A stretch of 64,000 nt of DNA, from the NCBI GenBank assembly GCA_009908915.1, contig JAAAOJ010000021.1, positions 1-64,000 of the forward strand, read 5' to 3'. The notes beneath the pieces were generated by a model, which worked only from the letters and a program-made list of their open reading frames with translations, was not told the origin of the DNA and did no database searches. Each line of letters starts with the position of its first letter. Position 1 is the first letter of the stretch. Below, piece after piece: positions 54,263 to 62,864 of this stretch. This stretch comes from Planctomycetota bacterium (lineage in GTDB: Bacteria; Planctomycetota; Phycisphaerae; SM23-33). A program made the position numbers and the translations under genes.

Positions 54263-56233
54263 TTACAGAGACAGCAGTTGCGGGTTTTCCAGGAGGTCTT
54301 TCAGTCGTGCGGCGAACTGCGCGGCGACGAGTCCGTCAACGACACGGTGGTCGCAACTGAGGGTCATGGTGCAAACGCGGCTGGGCTTGATCGCGCCGCC
54401 AGAGACGATCACGGCCTCGCGGACGGCCCCGACGGCGAGGATGGCGGCCTCGGGCGGGTTGATGATCGCCGAGAATTCCTCGATGCCGAACATGCCGAGG
54501 TTGCTGACCGTCAAGACGCCCTCGCCGACGTTCTCCAGCTTGCCGTCGCGGGCGTTCTGGATGACGCGGCGGGATTCCTCGGCCAGCTCGGGCAGCGAGA
54601 GCAGGTCGGCGTTCATGACGACCGGGACGCGCAGGCCGTCGTCCGTGCCGACGGCGACGCCGACGTTCGCCCGCGGGCGTTCGGTGATCTGCGTCTCTTC
54701 GAAGCGGCTGCGGAAGGCGGGGAACTCGCTGAGGGCGGCCGCGACGGCCTTGACGACCACGTCGTTGACCGACAGGCTGTGCTGCTGCTTCCGGGCACGG
54801 TAGAAGGTCATCATCGGGTCGGCGTCGAACGTGAGCTTCATGGTGAAGTGCGGCACGTTCTGCTTGCTGGCCGTGAGGTTGCGGGCAATGGCCCGACGCA
54901 TCGTGGGCAGCTCGGTAACGATATCCTCGTTGCCCAGGGCGGCGCCCTGCGGACTGACCGGGGCGACCTGCGGCGCGCCGGCAGCGGCGCCGCCGGTCGG
55001 GGCGGCCAGGACGTCGGTGCTGATCACGCGTCCGCCGGGACCCGAGCCCGGTGCGATGGCGGCGAGGTCCACGCCGCGCTCAGCGGCGAAGCGTCGCGCC
55101 GCCGGGGAGGCCTTGATGCGACCGCCCGGGGCGGGGGCAGCCGTCTGCGATTTCTGTGCGCGGCGGAGCACCTGCTCTGCCGCGGCGTTTGACTGGGCGG
55201 GTACGGATGAACGCGGTGCAGCAGGTGCTACACCGCGCGAGGTCTCAGGCTTGGGTGTTTGTTTCGTCTCGGCCGGTGCGGACTGGGCGGTCTCCCAGGC
55301 GATATAGGCGTCCACGGCGGCATCGTCGTCGCCGAGGTACGCGACGGGTGTTTTGATGGCGACGGTTTCTCCCTCGCCGGCGACGATTCTGGCGAGCGTG
55401 CCGGCGGCGTCGGCTTCGATTTCGATGGTGGCTTTGTCGGTCTCGACCTCGAAGATGATCTGGCCGGCCTCGACGGCGTCGCCTTCGCTGACGGTCCACT
55501 TGACGATCGTGCCCTCTTCCATGTCATTGCCGACCTGGGGCATGAGGATGGGCGTCACGCCTTCGGGCGCTTCGCCCCCACCGGCTCGGGGACTCGCCAC
55601 CTCCCCCGGAGGGGGAGGGGTCTGCTCGGCGGATGCTCCGGAGCCGTTGGCGGCGAGGTAGGCGTCGACCTCGTCATCGTCGTCGGCGAGGTAGGCCACC
55701 GGCTGCTTGATGGGAACGATCTCGCCTTCCGGCGCGACGATTCGGGCAAGTCGGCCGGCGGCGTCGGCTTCGATTTCGACGGTGGCCTTGTCGGTCTCGA
55801 CCTCGAAAAGGATGTCGCCGGTCTCGACCGTATCGCCCTCACTGACGATCCACTTGACCATCGTGCCCTCTTCCATGTCGTTGCCGACCTGCGGCATCAG
55901 GATGGGGATGACGTTTTCCGGTAAGGATGTGTCTGTCATGGTCGTTTCCGTCTTGGTGATTGATTGGCTCGAAGCGGAGGAACTACTCAATGCGCCGGCG
56001 GCTGCATCGGCGCGTGCCAGCGGCTGACCGGCCTGGAGGGTTGTCCCGACCGGGGCGAGAATCTCGACAAGACGGCCGTCCGTCGGCGCCTCGACGTCGA
56101 GAAAAGCCGACTCCAGTTCAATGCGGACGACGACCTCGCCAGCGGCAATGTTTTCACCCGCCGGGGCCATCCACTTGGCGACCGTCCCGTCGGACTGCGA
56201 GGCGGGAAGCCTCGGTAAAGTCAGTGTTTGCAT
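54263..56233 (-). CDS. 2-oxoacid dehydrogenase E2 (acyltransferase) with three lipoyl-like domains
   Basis: 656 residues. Lipoyl-like domains at about 1-76, 105-185 and 228-310. The second and third have the lipoylated Lys in EVETDKAT; the first has ELESAFLDV, without Lys, so it cannot be lipoylated. A peripheral-subunit-binding domain follows (RIKASPAARRFAAERGVDL) and the catalytic domain ends with SCDHRVVDGLVAAQF (His-x3-Asp-Gly). Residues about 332-359 are encoded by an in-frame copy of palindromic repeat A. An internal ATG (Met99) begins the second domain and could be an alternative start. Start ATG 56233 has GAAGGTAA upstream. Confidence 0.92.
   Translation of the reverse strand: MQTLTLPRLPASQSDGTVAKWMAPAGENIAAGEVVVRIELESAFLDVEAPTDGRLVEILAPVGTTLQAGQPLARADAAAGALSSSSASSQSITKTETTMTDTSLPENVIPILMPQVGNDMEEGTMVKWIVSEGDTVETGDILFEVETDKATVEIEADAAGRLARIVAPEGEIVPIKQPVAYLADDDDEVDAYLAANGSGASAEQTPPPPGEVASPRAGGGEAPEGVTPILMPQVGNDMEEGTIVKWTVSEGDAVEAGQIIFEVETDKATIEIEADAAGTLARIVAGEGETVAIKTPVAYLGDDDAAVDAYIAWETAQSAPAETKQTPKPETSRGVAPAAPRSSVPAQSNAAAEQVLRRAQKSQTAAPAPGGRIKASPAARRFAAERGVDLAAIAPGSGPGGRVISTDVLAAPTGGAAAGAPQVAPVSPQGAALGNEDIVTELPTMRRAIARNLTASKQNVPHFTMKLTFDADPMMTFYRARKQQHSLSVNDVVVKAVAAALSEFPAFRSRFEETQITERPRANVGVAVGTDDGLRVPVVMNADLLSLPELAEESRRVIQNARDGKLENVGEGVLTVSNLGMFGIEEFSAIINPPEAAILAVGAVREAVIVSGGAIKPSRVCTMTLSCDHRVVDGLVAAQFAARLKDLLENPQLLSL
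55157..55240 (-). repeat. Palindromic repeat A, in-frame copy inside E2 gene
   Basis: On the minus strand GCGCGGTGTAGCACCTGC with TGCACCGCG, then a spacer, then GGCAGAGCAGGTGCTCCGCC and GCGCAC. This aligns with the intergenic copy at 40732-40824. It spans exactly 28 codons (RGVAPAAPRSSVPAQS ... NAAAEQVLRRAQ) in the flexible linker and keeps the frame open. Confidence 0.75.
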
Positions 56234-56300
56234 GGCGTTATTACCTTCAAAACCTTTGGGCACACGCGAAGAAACGCCGCTCGCAGAATGCTATTTGCAG

Positions 56301-56329
56301 AGAATATGAAAAACTGTTACACAAGTCAA
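56301..56329 (-). promoter_or_regulatory. Sigma70 promoter of the E2 operon
   Basis: On the minus strand TTGACT (56329-56324), a 17-base spacer, then TATTCT (56306-56301). It lies about 70 bases upstream of the E2 start codon. Confidence 0.65.
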
Positions 56330-56357
56330 GCAAATATACTGCGAAAAACTACACAAA
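56308..56357. promoter_or_regulatory. Candidate DeoR-type operator direct repeats
   Basis: GAAAAACTGTTACACAA (56308-56324) and GAAAAACTACACAAA (56343-56357) are direct repeats; the first overlaps the E2 promoter. They lie between the divergent DeoR regulator and the E2 gene. DeoR-type repressors commonly bind short repeats here, but the assignment is inference. Confidence 0.45.
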
Positions 56358-56401
56358 TATGTTGAAAAGATCAGCAACATCGTGTTAACTAGACACGGAT
56401 C

Positions 56402-57187
56402 ATGAGTGTAACCACCGAACATCGCCGTGAGAGCATCCTGGCGGATGTATACCAAAACGGGCGGGTCACGATCAAAGACCTCGCCGAGCAGCACGCCGTC
56501 AGCGAAGCCACCGCCCGTCGCGACCTCAAGGCCCTCAGCGAGACCGGTCGGGTCGAGCTGGTCTACGGCGGGGCGACCCTGCCGCACAAGAGCGACTATT
56601 CGTTTCACAGCAAGGAGATGCGAAACGCCGAGGCCAAGCGGGTCATCGGTCGGCTGGCCGCGGAGATCGTCCGCGACGGCGATCTGATCTATCTGGACTC
56701 CGGCACGACATGCTTCGCGATGCTGCCGCACATTCGAGGCCGACGGAACACCTCGATCATCTGCAACTCGGCGAGGCTGGCCCTGGAGCTGGAGTCGCCG
56801 TCGGTTGAGGTGATCATGCTGGGTGGGCAATATCGCCCGGACCGCATGGACACGGTCGGGCCCCTGGCGATGGCAACGCTGGAGCAGCTGCGCGGCTATA
56901 CCGCGTTTATCGGCGCCGACGGTCTCGGCATGGATTTCGGTGTGACGGCCAGTGACGTCGACAGCGCCCACCTGCATCGTCTGGTGCTGACCAACGCCCG
57001 CGAGGGTGTGCTGGTGGCCGACCACAGCAAGTTCCTCAGCCCCTCATTGGTGCGGATTGACAACTTCGACGCCATGAGCCGGGTGGTCACCAACCGACCG
57101 CCCAGCGACGAGTGGATGCGATACCTCGATGAGAAGGGCATCGACGTGGTGCTGCCGAAAGCGGCGGAAGTAGCCCCTCGTCAGTAG
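56402..57187 (+). CDS. DeoR-family transcriptional regulator
   Basis: 261 residues. The N-terminal helix-turn-helix reads RRESILADVYQNGRVTIKDLAEQHAVSEATARRDLKALSETGRVELVYGGA, the DeoR signature. The C-terminal sugar-phosphate-sensing domain has YLDSGTTCFAMLPHIRG and FIGADGLGMDFGVTASD, the ISOCOT-like phosphosugar site. It is divergent from the E2 operon and upstream of the E1 gene on the same strand, and is the obvious regulator of both (inference). Confidence 0.92.
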   Translation: MSVTTEHRRESILADVYQNGRVTIKDLAEQHAVSEATARRDLKALSETGRVELVYGGATLPHKSDYSFHSKEMRNAEAKRVIGRLAAEIVRDGDLIYLDSGTTCFAMLPHIRGRRNTSIICNSARLALELESPSVEVIMLGGQYRPDRMDTVGPLAMATLEQLRGYTAFIGADGLGMDFGVTASDVDSAHLHRLVLTNAREGVLVADHSKFLSPSLVRIDNFDAMSRVVTNRPPSDEWMRYLDEKGIDVVLPKAAEVAPRQ

Positions 57188-57283
57188 TCAGCGAACCAGG
57201 ACCATGAAACTGGCAACGACGGCGAGCCAGAAACGAATCTTCCTGGACGCTCGGATACTGAAACTTGGAATCTATCCATTAGG

Positions 57284-57303
57284 GTGCGTAACTTGTTACG
57301 CAC
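57284..57303. promoter_or_regulatory. Perfect 20-base palindrome upstream of E1
   Basis: GTGCGTAACTTGTTACGCAC, nine-base arms with a two-base centre, 80 bases before the E1 start. GTGCGTAAC also occurs near 5925-5933 and GTTACGCAC near 29372-29380. It may be an operator or a repeat. Confidence 0.45.
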
Positions 57304-57382
57304 TATTTGAACAACACAGAAGAGGCAAATGTCGTCGGTGCCGGATGCCCGATGGCTGATCCTGATGTCAGGAGCGATTTTC

Positions 57383-59860
57383 ATGCCGAAGAGTCAGTTT
57401 GTAGACCCCACGGACGTCCGCAAGGGCAGCGAGATCACCTTCGAACCGATTCCGATCAACCAGTACGACCGCTCGATTACCGACGAGCTGGCCTCGGGCG
57501 AGTTCACCAAGGATGACCTCATGCGCATCCAGCGCGACATGATGATCATTCGCGGCTTTGAGAACATGCTCAACGAGGTCAAGCTGCGCGGCAATTACCA
57601 GAACATCGAGTACAACCACCGTGGTCCGGCCCACCTGTCCATCGGCCAGGAAGCGACGGCCGTCGGCGAGATGTACCTCCTCGACACCGACGACCACATC
57701 TACGGCAGCCACCGCAGCCACGGCGAGATTCTCGCCAAGGGCCTCTCGGCCATCAGCAAACTGGGCGACGACACGCTCATGGACATCATGAAGAACTACT
57801 TCGGCGGCGAGTGCCTCAAGGTTGTCCAGCGCGACCAGCACGAGAGCACGACCGAGCTGGCCATCGACTACCTGGTCTACGGCGCACTGGCGGAGATATT
57901 CGCGCGGGACACCGGCTTCAACAAGGGCCTGGGCGGTTCGATGCACGCGTTCTTCCCGCCGTTCGGCATCATGCCGAACAACGCCATCGTCGGCGGCAGC
58001 GGTGACATCAGCGTCGGCGCGGCCCTGTTCAAGAAGGTCAACCACCGAGACGGCATTGTCATCGGCAATATCGGCGACGCCTCCAGCGGGTGCGGCCCGG
58101 TCTGGGAAGGTCTGTGTTTCGCGACGATGGACCAGTTCAAGAAGCTCTGGGACGAGAGGCACAAAGGCGGCCTGCCGCTGATCATCAACTTCGTGAACAA
58201 TTTCTACGGCATGGGCGGCCAGCCCTGCGGCGAGACGATGGGCTTCGAAGTCCTCGCCCGCCTCGGCGCGGGCCTAAACCCCGAGCAGATGCACGCCGAA
58301 CGCGTGGACGGCTACAGCCCGCTGGCGGTCATCGACGCCATCCGCCGCAAGAAGGCCATCCTCGAAGCCGGCCAGGGTCCCGTCCTGCTGGATACCATCA
58401 CCTATCGCTTCAGCGGCCACAGCCCCTCCGACGCCAGCGCCTACCGCACGAAGGAAGAGATCGACGCCTGGCGCGAGTTCGATCCGCTGACCAACTTCGC
58501 CGCCAGCCTCGTCCAGGCCGACGTTTGCAGCCAGGACGACATCGACACCATGCAGGCCCAGGTCGACGAGATCATCCTGCGAGCCTACAAGAAGGCCATC
58601 GACCTGAGCGTCTCGCCGCGGGCCGACCTCAAGAAGACCGGTTGCATGCTTGAGACCATTATGTACAGCGACGCGAGCGTCGAGACGATGGCCCCCGAGC
58701 AGGAGGTCGAAACGCTCCTGCCCTACAAGGAAGACCCCCGCAGCAAGCAGCTCGCCAAACGCAGCCGCTCCGGCGTGGACGACGACGGCAAGGCCCTGCC
58801 GAAGAGCCGCTGCATCGGCATCCGCGACGCGCTGTTCGAGGCGATTCGCGACGGCTTCTACCGCGACTCGACGCTGGTAGCCTACGGCGAGGAAAACCGC
58901 GACTGGGGCGGCGCCTTCGCCGTCTATCGCGGCCTGACCGAGGCCCTGCCGTACCATCGCCTGTTCAACTCGCCCATCAGCGAAGGCGCCATCTGCGGGA
59001 CGGCCTGTGGATACGCCATGGAAGGCGGCCGCGTGATCGCCGAACTGATGTACTGCGACTTCATGGGCCGGGCCGGCGACGAGATCTTCAACCAGCTCGC
59101 CAAGTGGCAGAGCATGTCCGGCGGCCTGCTGACGATGCCCGCGATCATCCGCGTGTCGGTCGGCAGCAAGTACGGCGCCCAGCACAGCCAGGACTGGACG
59201 AGTATCGCCGCCCACATCCCGGGGCTGAAGGTGGCCTTCCCCGCCACGCCCTACGACGCCAAGGGCCTGATGAACGCGGCCCTGAAGGGCACGGACCCGG
59301 TGATTGTCTTCGAGTCTCAGCGCACCTACGACCAGCCGGAAATCTTTGTCGACGGCGGCGTGCCCGAGGACGTCTACGAGGTCCCCTTCGGCGAGCCGGC
59401 CGTCCGCAAGGAAGGCAGCGACCTGACGATCCTGACCATCGGCGCGACGCTGTACCGGGCGATCGAGGCGGCCGAGCGGCTCGAGGACCAGCACGGCGTC
59501 AGCTGCGACATCATCGATCTCCGCAGCCTCGTGCCGCTGAACTACGAGCCGATCATCGAGTCCGTCCGCAAGACGCGCAAGGTCCTGCTGACCTCCGACG
59601 CCTGCGAGCGGGCGAGCTTCCTGCAGACCGTCGCGGCCCGAATCACCGAGCTGGCCTTCGACGAGCTCGACGCCCCGCCTGCCATCTGCGGCGCCCGCAA
59701 CTGGATCACGCCGGCCGACGAGCAGGAAGACGCGTTCTTCCCGTTCCCCGAGGACATGCTGGACACCGTCCACACGCACATCATCCCCCTGAGCGGCTAC
59801 GACGTGAAGCGTCCCTGCGACGTCGACGAACTGCTCCGCCGGGCAAAGCTGGGCGTGTAG
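57383..59860 (+). CDS. Fused 2-oxoacid dehydrogenase E1 (alpha-beta)
   Basis: 825 residues. Residues 1-about 415 are the E1-alpha domain with thiamine-diphosphate motif ([16 protein letters not shown] ... [11 protein letters not shown]) and RTKEEI near its end; residues about 480-825 are E1-beta ([61 protein letters not shown]). The subunits are usually separate genes. It decarboxylates a 2-oxoacid and passes the acyl group to E2. The E2 acyltransferase is distant from acetoin and branched-chain types by sight, and the acid cannot be named. AGGAG precedes ATG 57383. It is encoded apart from, and opposite to, E2 and E3. Confidence 0.93.
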   Translation: MPKSQFVDPTDVRKGSEITFEPIPINQYDRSITDELASGEFTKDDLMRIQRDMMIIRGFENMLNEVKLRGNYQNIEYNHRGPAHLSIGQEATAVGEMYLLDTDDHIYGSHRSHGEILAKGLSAISKLGDDTLMDIMKNYFGGECLKVVQRDQHESTTELAIDYLVYGALAEIFARDTGFNKGLGGSMHAFFPPFGIMPNNAIVGGSGDISVGAALFKKVNHRDGIVIGNIGDASSGCGPVWEGLCFATMDQFKKLWDERHKGGLPLIINFVNNFYGMGGQPCGETMGFEVLARLGAGLNPEQMHAERVDGYSPLAVIDAIRRKKAILEAGQGPVLLDTITYRFSGHSPSDASAYRTKEEIDAWREFDPLTNFAASLVQADVCSQDDIDTMQAQVDEIILRAYKKAIDLSVSPRADLKKTGCMLETIMYSDASVETMAPEQEVETLLPYKEDPRSKQLAKRSRSGVDDDGKALPKSRCIGIRDALFEAIRDGFYRDSTLVAYGEENRDWGGAFAVYRGLTEALPYHRLFNSPISEGAICGTACGYAMEGGRVIAELMYCDFMGRAGDEIFNQLAKWQSMSGGLLTMPAIIRVSVGSKYGAQHSQDWTSIAAHIPGLKVAFPATPYDAKGLMNAALKGTDPVIVFESQRTYDQPEIFVDGGVPEDVYEVPFGEPAVRKEGSDLTILTIGATLYRAIEAAERLEDQHGVSCDIIDLRSLVPLNYEPIIESVRKTRKVLLTSDACERASFLQTVAARITELAFDELDAPPAICGARNWITPADEQEDAFFPFPEDMLDTVHTHIIPLSGYDVKRPCDVDELLRRAKLGV

Positions 59861-60340
59861 CAGAGAAACAGCGTTGACGTCTACGATGTGTCTGTATAGA
59901 AAGAGTGCCCATGGACAGGGAGCAAACAACGCGCAGAAAGCAGCTGCAATGCCAAGCGGTTGATCCCGAGGACGGCCGACACATTTCCGTCACTATTTCG
60001 CATACCAAGCTGATGTCTTGCCGCACAAACCAAGGTCGGATCCTTGAAGCTGCCTATATAGTGTAAAGGAAGTGCTTCTACGGCCATCGGCAGTATTCGA
60101 GGGTCTACAAAGAGAGGCAGATGAACCACCTGGTGATGGCACAGGATGGCGATGTTATTGCGGTATTCCCTCAAAGCGATTTCAACCGGATGGAAACGAA
60201 TCGGCGGTTCCGCGAAAACGGGTATTCCTGATTTTCGTCAACCATGATAAGATCGTGTACCATTGGTATTGGGTTGAGGCTAGCGACGGTGATCCACGTT
60301 TGCCGATAGATCATGAGAAAAGATTTGGAAAGAGAGTACT
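59861..60340. other. Low-GC intergenic pocket
   Basis: Base composition drops sharply after the E1 gene. It contains the small open frame at 59911 and the frameshifted gene at 60121. Nothing else is recognised. Confidence 0.45.
59911..60066 (+). CDS. Possible 51-residue protein
   Basis: A complete ATG-to-TAA frame encoding MDREQTTRRKQLQCQAVDPE... ending ...GRILEAAYIV. It is in the AT-rich pocket and on the same strand as its neighbours. No family is recognised and no strong ribosome site precedes it. Confidence 0.3.
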   Translation: MDREQTTRRKQLQCQAVDPEDGRHISVTISHTKLMSCRTNQGRILEAAYIV

Positions 60341-60344
60341 ATGA
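60121..60344 (+). pseudogene. Frameshifted small gene, unknown family
   Basis: Frame one encodes MNHLVMAQDGDVIAVFPQ... FRENG and stops at TGA near 60231. The adjacent frame continues FLIFVNHDKIVYHWYWVEASDGDPRLPIDHEKRFGKRVL and ends with a TGA overlapping the ATG of the next gene. Together they look like one gene of about 75 residues split by a single frameshift. Confidence 0.5.
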
Positions 60345-60784
60345 GCGACTCTTCAGACAACCAGTTTTCCAGAGTGGTCATGGAATTGTTTGACAGTGCA
60401 TCTGTCGACGTACCAGAGATTCCGCTTGTGACCTATATTCCAGAAGGTGACTGTATTGAGTTTGTTTTTTCGGGCGACAACTACTATGCAGAACGCATTG
60501 ATGGGCTCGTAACCGTATACTACAGCGAGGCGAATGGTGAAATCGTAGGGTCGCTGATCAAGGGCGTACGTTCCTTCCTGCAAAAAGTATCACAAACGCT
60601 TCCGAGTTTCAGAATTACAATAAAGGACGGAACGACCAAACTGGAACACATCTTTCTGGCAAGTCTGTGGGCGAAAGAGCCGAACACCGACGATGTTAAG
60701 ACTGTCCGTGCCTATGAAAAGCTGATAGCCGAAGCAGAAAACCATCAAGCGGAAGCTAGCCTCGGGGAGGCCTGCTTTTTATAG
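60341..60784 (+). CDS. Hypothetical protein with DUF2283-like region
   Basis: 147 residues. The middle (TYIPEGDCIEFVFSGDNYYAERIDGLVTVYYSEANGEIVG) has the alternating hydrophobic pattern of DUF2283, a small family of unknown role often found beside toxin-antitoxin-like genes. It starts in a four-base ATGA overlap with the frameshifted upstream gene. GGAAAGAG is its ribosome site. It is AT-rich compared with the surroundings, suggesting recent acquisition. Confidence 0.55.
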   Translation: MSDSSDNQFSRVVMELFDSASVDVPEIPLVTYIPEGDCIEFVFSGDNYYAERIDGLVTVYYSEANGEIVGSLIKGVRSFLQKVSQTLPSFRITIKDGTTKLEHIFLASLWAKEPNTDDVKTVRAYEKLIAEAENHQAEASLGEACFL

Positions 60785-61206
60785 CCTTCTCGCTCGCATT
60801 GCCACACAGAGCTGGGTTACCGCGGCTCACGCAACAACGATCCAAAGCAGACGGGCGCGTCCGTTCACCGGGCGTGCCCGTTGGTTTGGGGCGTATGATC
60901 AAACACTGGGAAGGGGACCACCCGCGCCCTGTTCCGGGGAGGGGGGGACAACGATGCGAGTGCCCTCAGCCCGCAGGGCCGAGAGTATATGGCCGGGGGC
61001 GTGAGCCCCCGGAATCCAGACCCCAGAAGCATAAAGGTGAAAGTATGTGCAGGACGCGGTCCTGTCGCCCCTTTGGGACCTTTGTCTCTGCAGCGTCGGC
61101 TACTGTTCGCAGTCACCCTGACCGTAGCTCATAGAGGGCTCGTCGCGGTTACTCGGGACCTTGGTCCCCGTCGGCAGTGCCGGCCGCTCGATGAGAAGAG
61201 GATTCC
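60785..61206. other. Intergenic region with hairpins
   Basis: Contains GCCCT...AGGGC (60962-60979) and a perfect stem CCGGGGGC-GTGA-GCCCCCGG (60993-61012) with a GNRA-type loop, equivalent in form to the one at 38418-38437. No gene is supported. Confidence 0.5.
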
Positions 61207-61623
61207 TCACGTCAGCGTCTTGCCGGTCGAGCCGGTGGCCAGTTTGGCCAGCAGCACGCCCTTGAGGCGGTGCATCGCGTCAGTCAGGCCGCGGATGTCC
61301 TCGGCCCGGCCGAGCACCATGATCATCTCCGCGCAGCGGTGATGGTCAAGGTGGACGTGCGTCGTGGCCAGCACGTGCCCTCGAAAATCGTGCTGCAGAT
61401 CGGTCAGTCGGGCGTTCAGGCCGCGGGCGTGGTGGTCGTAGATCAACGTGATCGTCCCAAGGCCTTCGGCGCCGCTGTCCCATTCCTCGGCGGCCAGGCG
61501 CTCGCGCACGAGGTCGCGAATGAACTCCGAGCGGTTGGTGTACTGGCTGTCGGCGACGAGGTTTTCTAGCTTGTCGAAGAGCGGCTTTGCGATGGATACG
61601 CTCAGGCGGACGAGATCGGGCAT
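61207..61623 (-). CDS. nikR: NikR-type nickel-responsive regulator
   Basis: 138 residues. A ribbon-helix-helix N-terminus (MPDLVRLSVSIAKPLFDKLENL, NRSEFIRDLVRERLA) precedes an ACT-like metal domain. The Ni ligands are in DHHARGL (His), HVLATTHVHLDHHRCAEMIMV (His-x-His and Cys), consistent with the H-H-H-C site of NikR. It would repress nickel uptake genes when nickel is plentiful; none are in this window. Start ATG 61623. Confidence 0.9.
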   Translation of the reverse strand: MPDLVRLSVSIAKPLFDKLENLVADSQYTNRSEFIRDLVRERLAAEEWDSGAEGLGTITLIYDHHARGLNARLTDLQHDFRGHVLATTHVHLDHHRCAEMIMVLGRAEDIRGLTDAMHRLKGVLLAKLATGSTGKTLT

Positions 61624-61789
61624 GGCGGTTGTCCTTTCGTTTCACGCTGGGGGGACATATCATCACCGCGACCGGCCTGTACTGCAAGCCGTACGTGTTG
61701 TGTCACCCTGAGCGGAGTCGCGCAGGGCGCAGCCCAGGGATGTCCCATACGCCGCGTCCAAACGGGCTGTCAGGAACGGGCGGCGCCGA

Positions 61790-62704
61790 TCAGGTCGGGC
61801 GGGAGCAAGGTCGGCCGTCGTCGAGGGCGCGGTCGGCGAGTTTGACCGACCGTCGGAACATGGCCTCGACGGCGCCGAGCGAATCGTAGTCCAGCAGGTC
61901 GAGCTCGAAGAGCACACACCCGTTGAAATGCCGGTCGGCCAGCAGGTGCAGGTAGTCGTACCACGGGGCCTCGCCGGCATCGAGCGGGCAGTGGTCGCGG
62001 AACTCGTTGCCGCATCGCTGTACGTCGTGGGCATGGATGTGGCCGACGCGGTCGAGGAACTCCGCCGGCGGGAACGTCGCGTGATATCCATAGCCGGCCG
62101 AGACGTAGCTGTGGCCGAGGTCCCAGCAGATCTTCACGCCTGAATCGCCGACGATCTGCAGGCAGCTCCGCCAGGTATCGCCGATGCGGACGTGCTCGCG
62201 GTCGGCGCGGGCGAAGGGCACCTGCGTTTCGCAGAACGGCTGGACACGGAAGCCCTGCTCGGCGATCTGACTGCCTAGCCAGTGGGCGTGGGCATGGGCA
62301 CGGAGCATGGCGAGCTTCTGCGGCACGTCGTGGGGATCGAGGTTGGCCAGCCCGCCGTGGTAGACCAGCGGCACGGGCGAGCCGGTCAGATCGGCCACCG
62401 CGTCGACGGCCTGGAGAAGCGCCAGCAGCGGCGGACCCGTGAGGTCGGGGTCGAAGGCCTCCGGCGCGAGCGTCTGCTTGACGTAGGGGTGGACAGAGAC
62501 GCCCAGGCCGGCCTCGGCTGCCGGCCGCGCAGCGACCTGGAGGTCCTCGGCGGTGGTCTGCTCGCCAATGGAGATCTCGACGAAGTCAACGCCCCACGCG
62601 GCCATCCGGCGCGCAGCGTCACCCGCCGAAGCGATCAGCGGCAGCCACGTCTCGCCGACGGTCCAGTGACTGGCAACCTTCAGGCCGTAGCGGATGTCCG
62701 ACAT
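61790..62704 (-). CDS. TIM-barrel sugar-phosphate isomerase/epimerase (AP endonuclease family 2 type)
   Basis: 304 residues. The barrel has VDFVEISIGEQT, PLVYHGGLANL, PFCETQVPF, KICWDLGHSYVSAGYG and HIHAHDVQ, with the Glu, Asp and His metal ligands of the xylose-isomerase-like superfamily. A ketose/aldose epimerase or isomerase is expected; the substrate is unknown. It is followed by 166 bases before nikR and stands alone. Confidence 0.8.
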   Translation of the reverse strand: MSDIRYGLKVASHWTVGETWLPLIASAGDAARRMAAWGVDFVEISIGEQTTAEDLQVAARPAAEAGLGVSVHPYVKQTLAPEAFDPDLTGPPLLALLQAVDAVADLTGSPVPLVYHGGLANLDPHDVPQKLAMLRAHAHAHWLGSQIAEQGFRVQPFCETQVPFARADREHVRIGDTWRSCLQIVGDSGVKICWDLGHSYVSAGYGYHATFPPAEFLDRVGHIHAHDVQRCGNEFRDHCPLDAGEAPWYDYLHLLADRHFNGCVLFELDLLDYDSLGAVEAMFRRSVKLADRALDDGRPCSRPT

Positions 62705-62864
62705 GGCCGTATGTTATCCGACATCCGCTACGCGCCGCCTCAAGAAAACTGCTACGATTTCAGGAAGAGTCCGACGGCGGGAATGTTGACGTTGGGCTTG
62801 ACGTGACCGCTATAATTCAGTAGTCGATGTGCAAGGCATGTCGGGACATAGCAAAGGAGAACCA

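Noticed and set aside
59881..60174. A 97-codon minus-strand frame after the E1 gene
   Set aside because: It overlaps better-supported plus-strand frames in the pocket, and shows no family or ribosome site; undecidable from sequence alone.
61624..61789. NikR operator (GTATGA-16-TCATAC)
   Set aside because: No convincing pair of half sites with the right spacing was found upstream of nikR.
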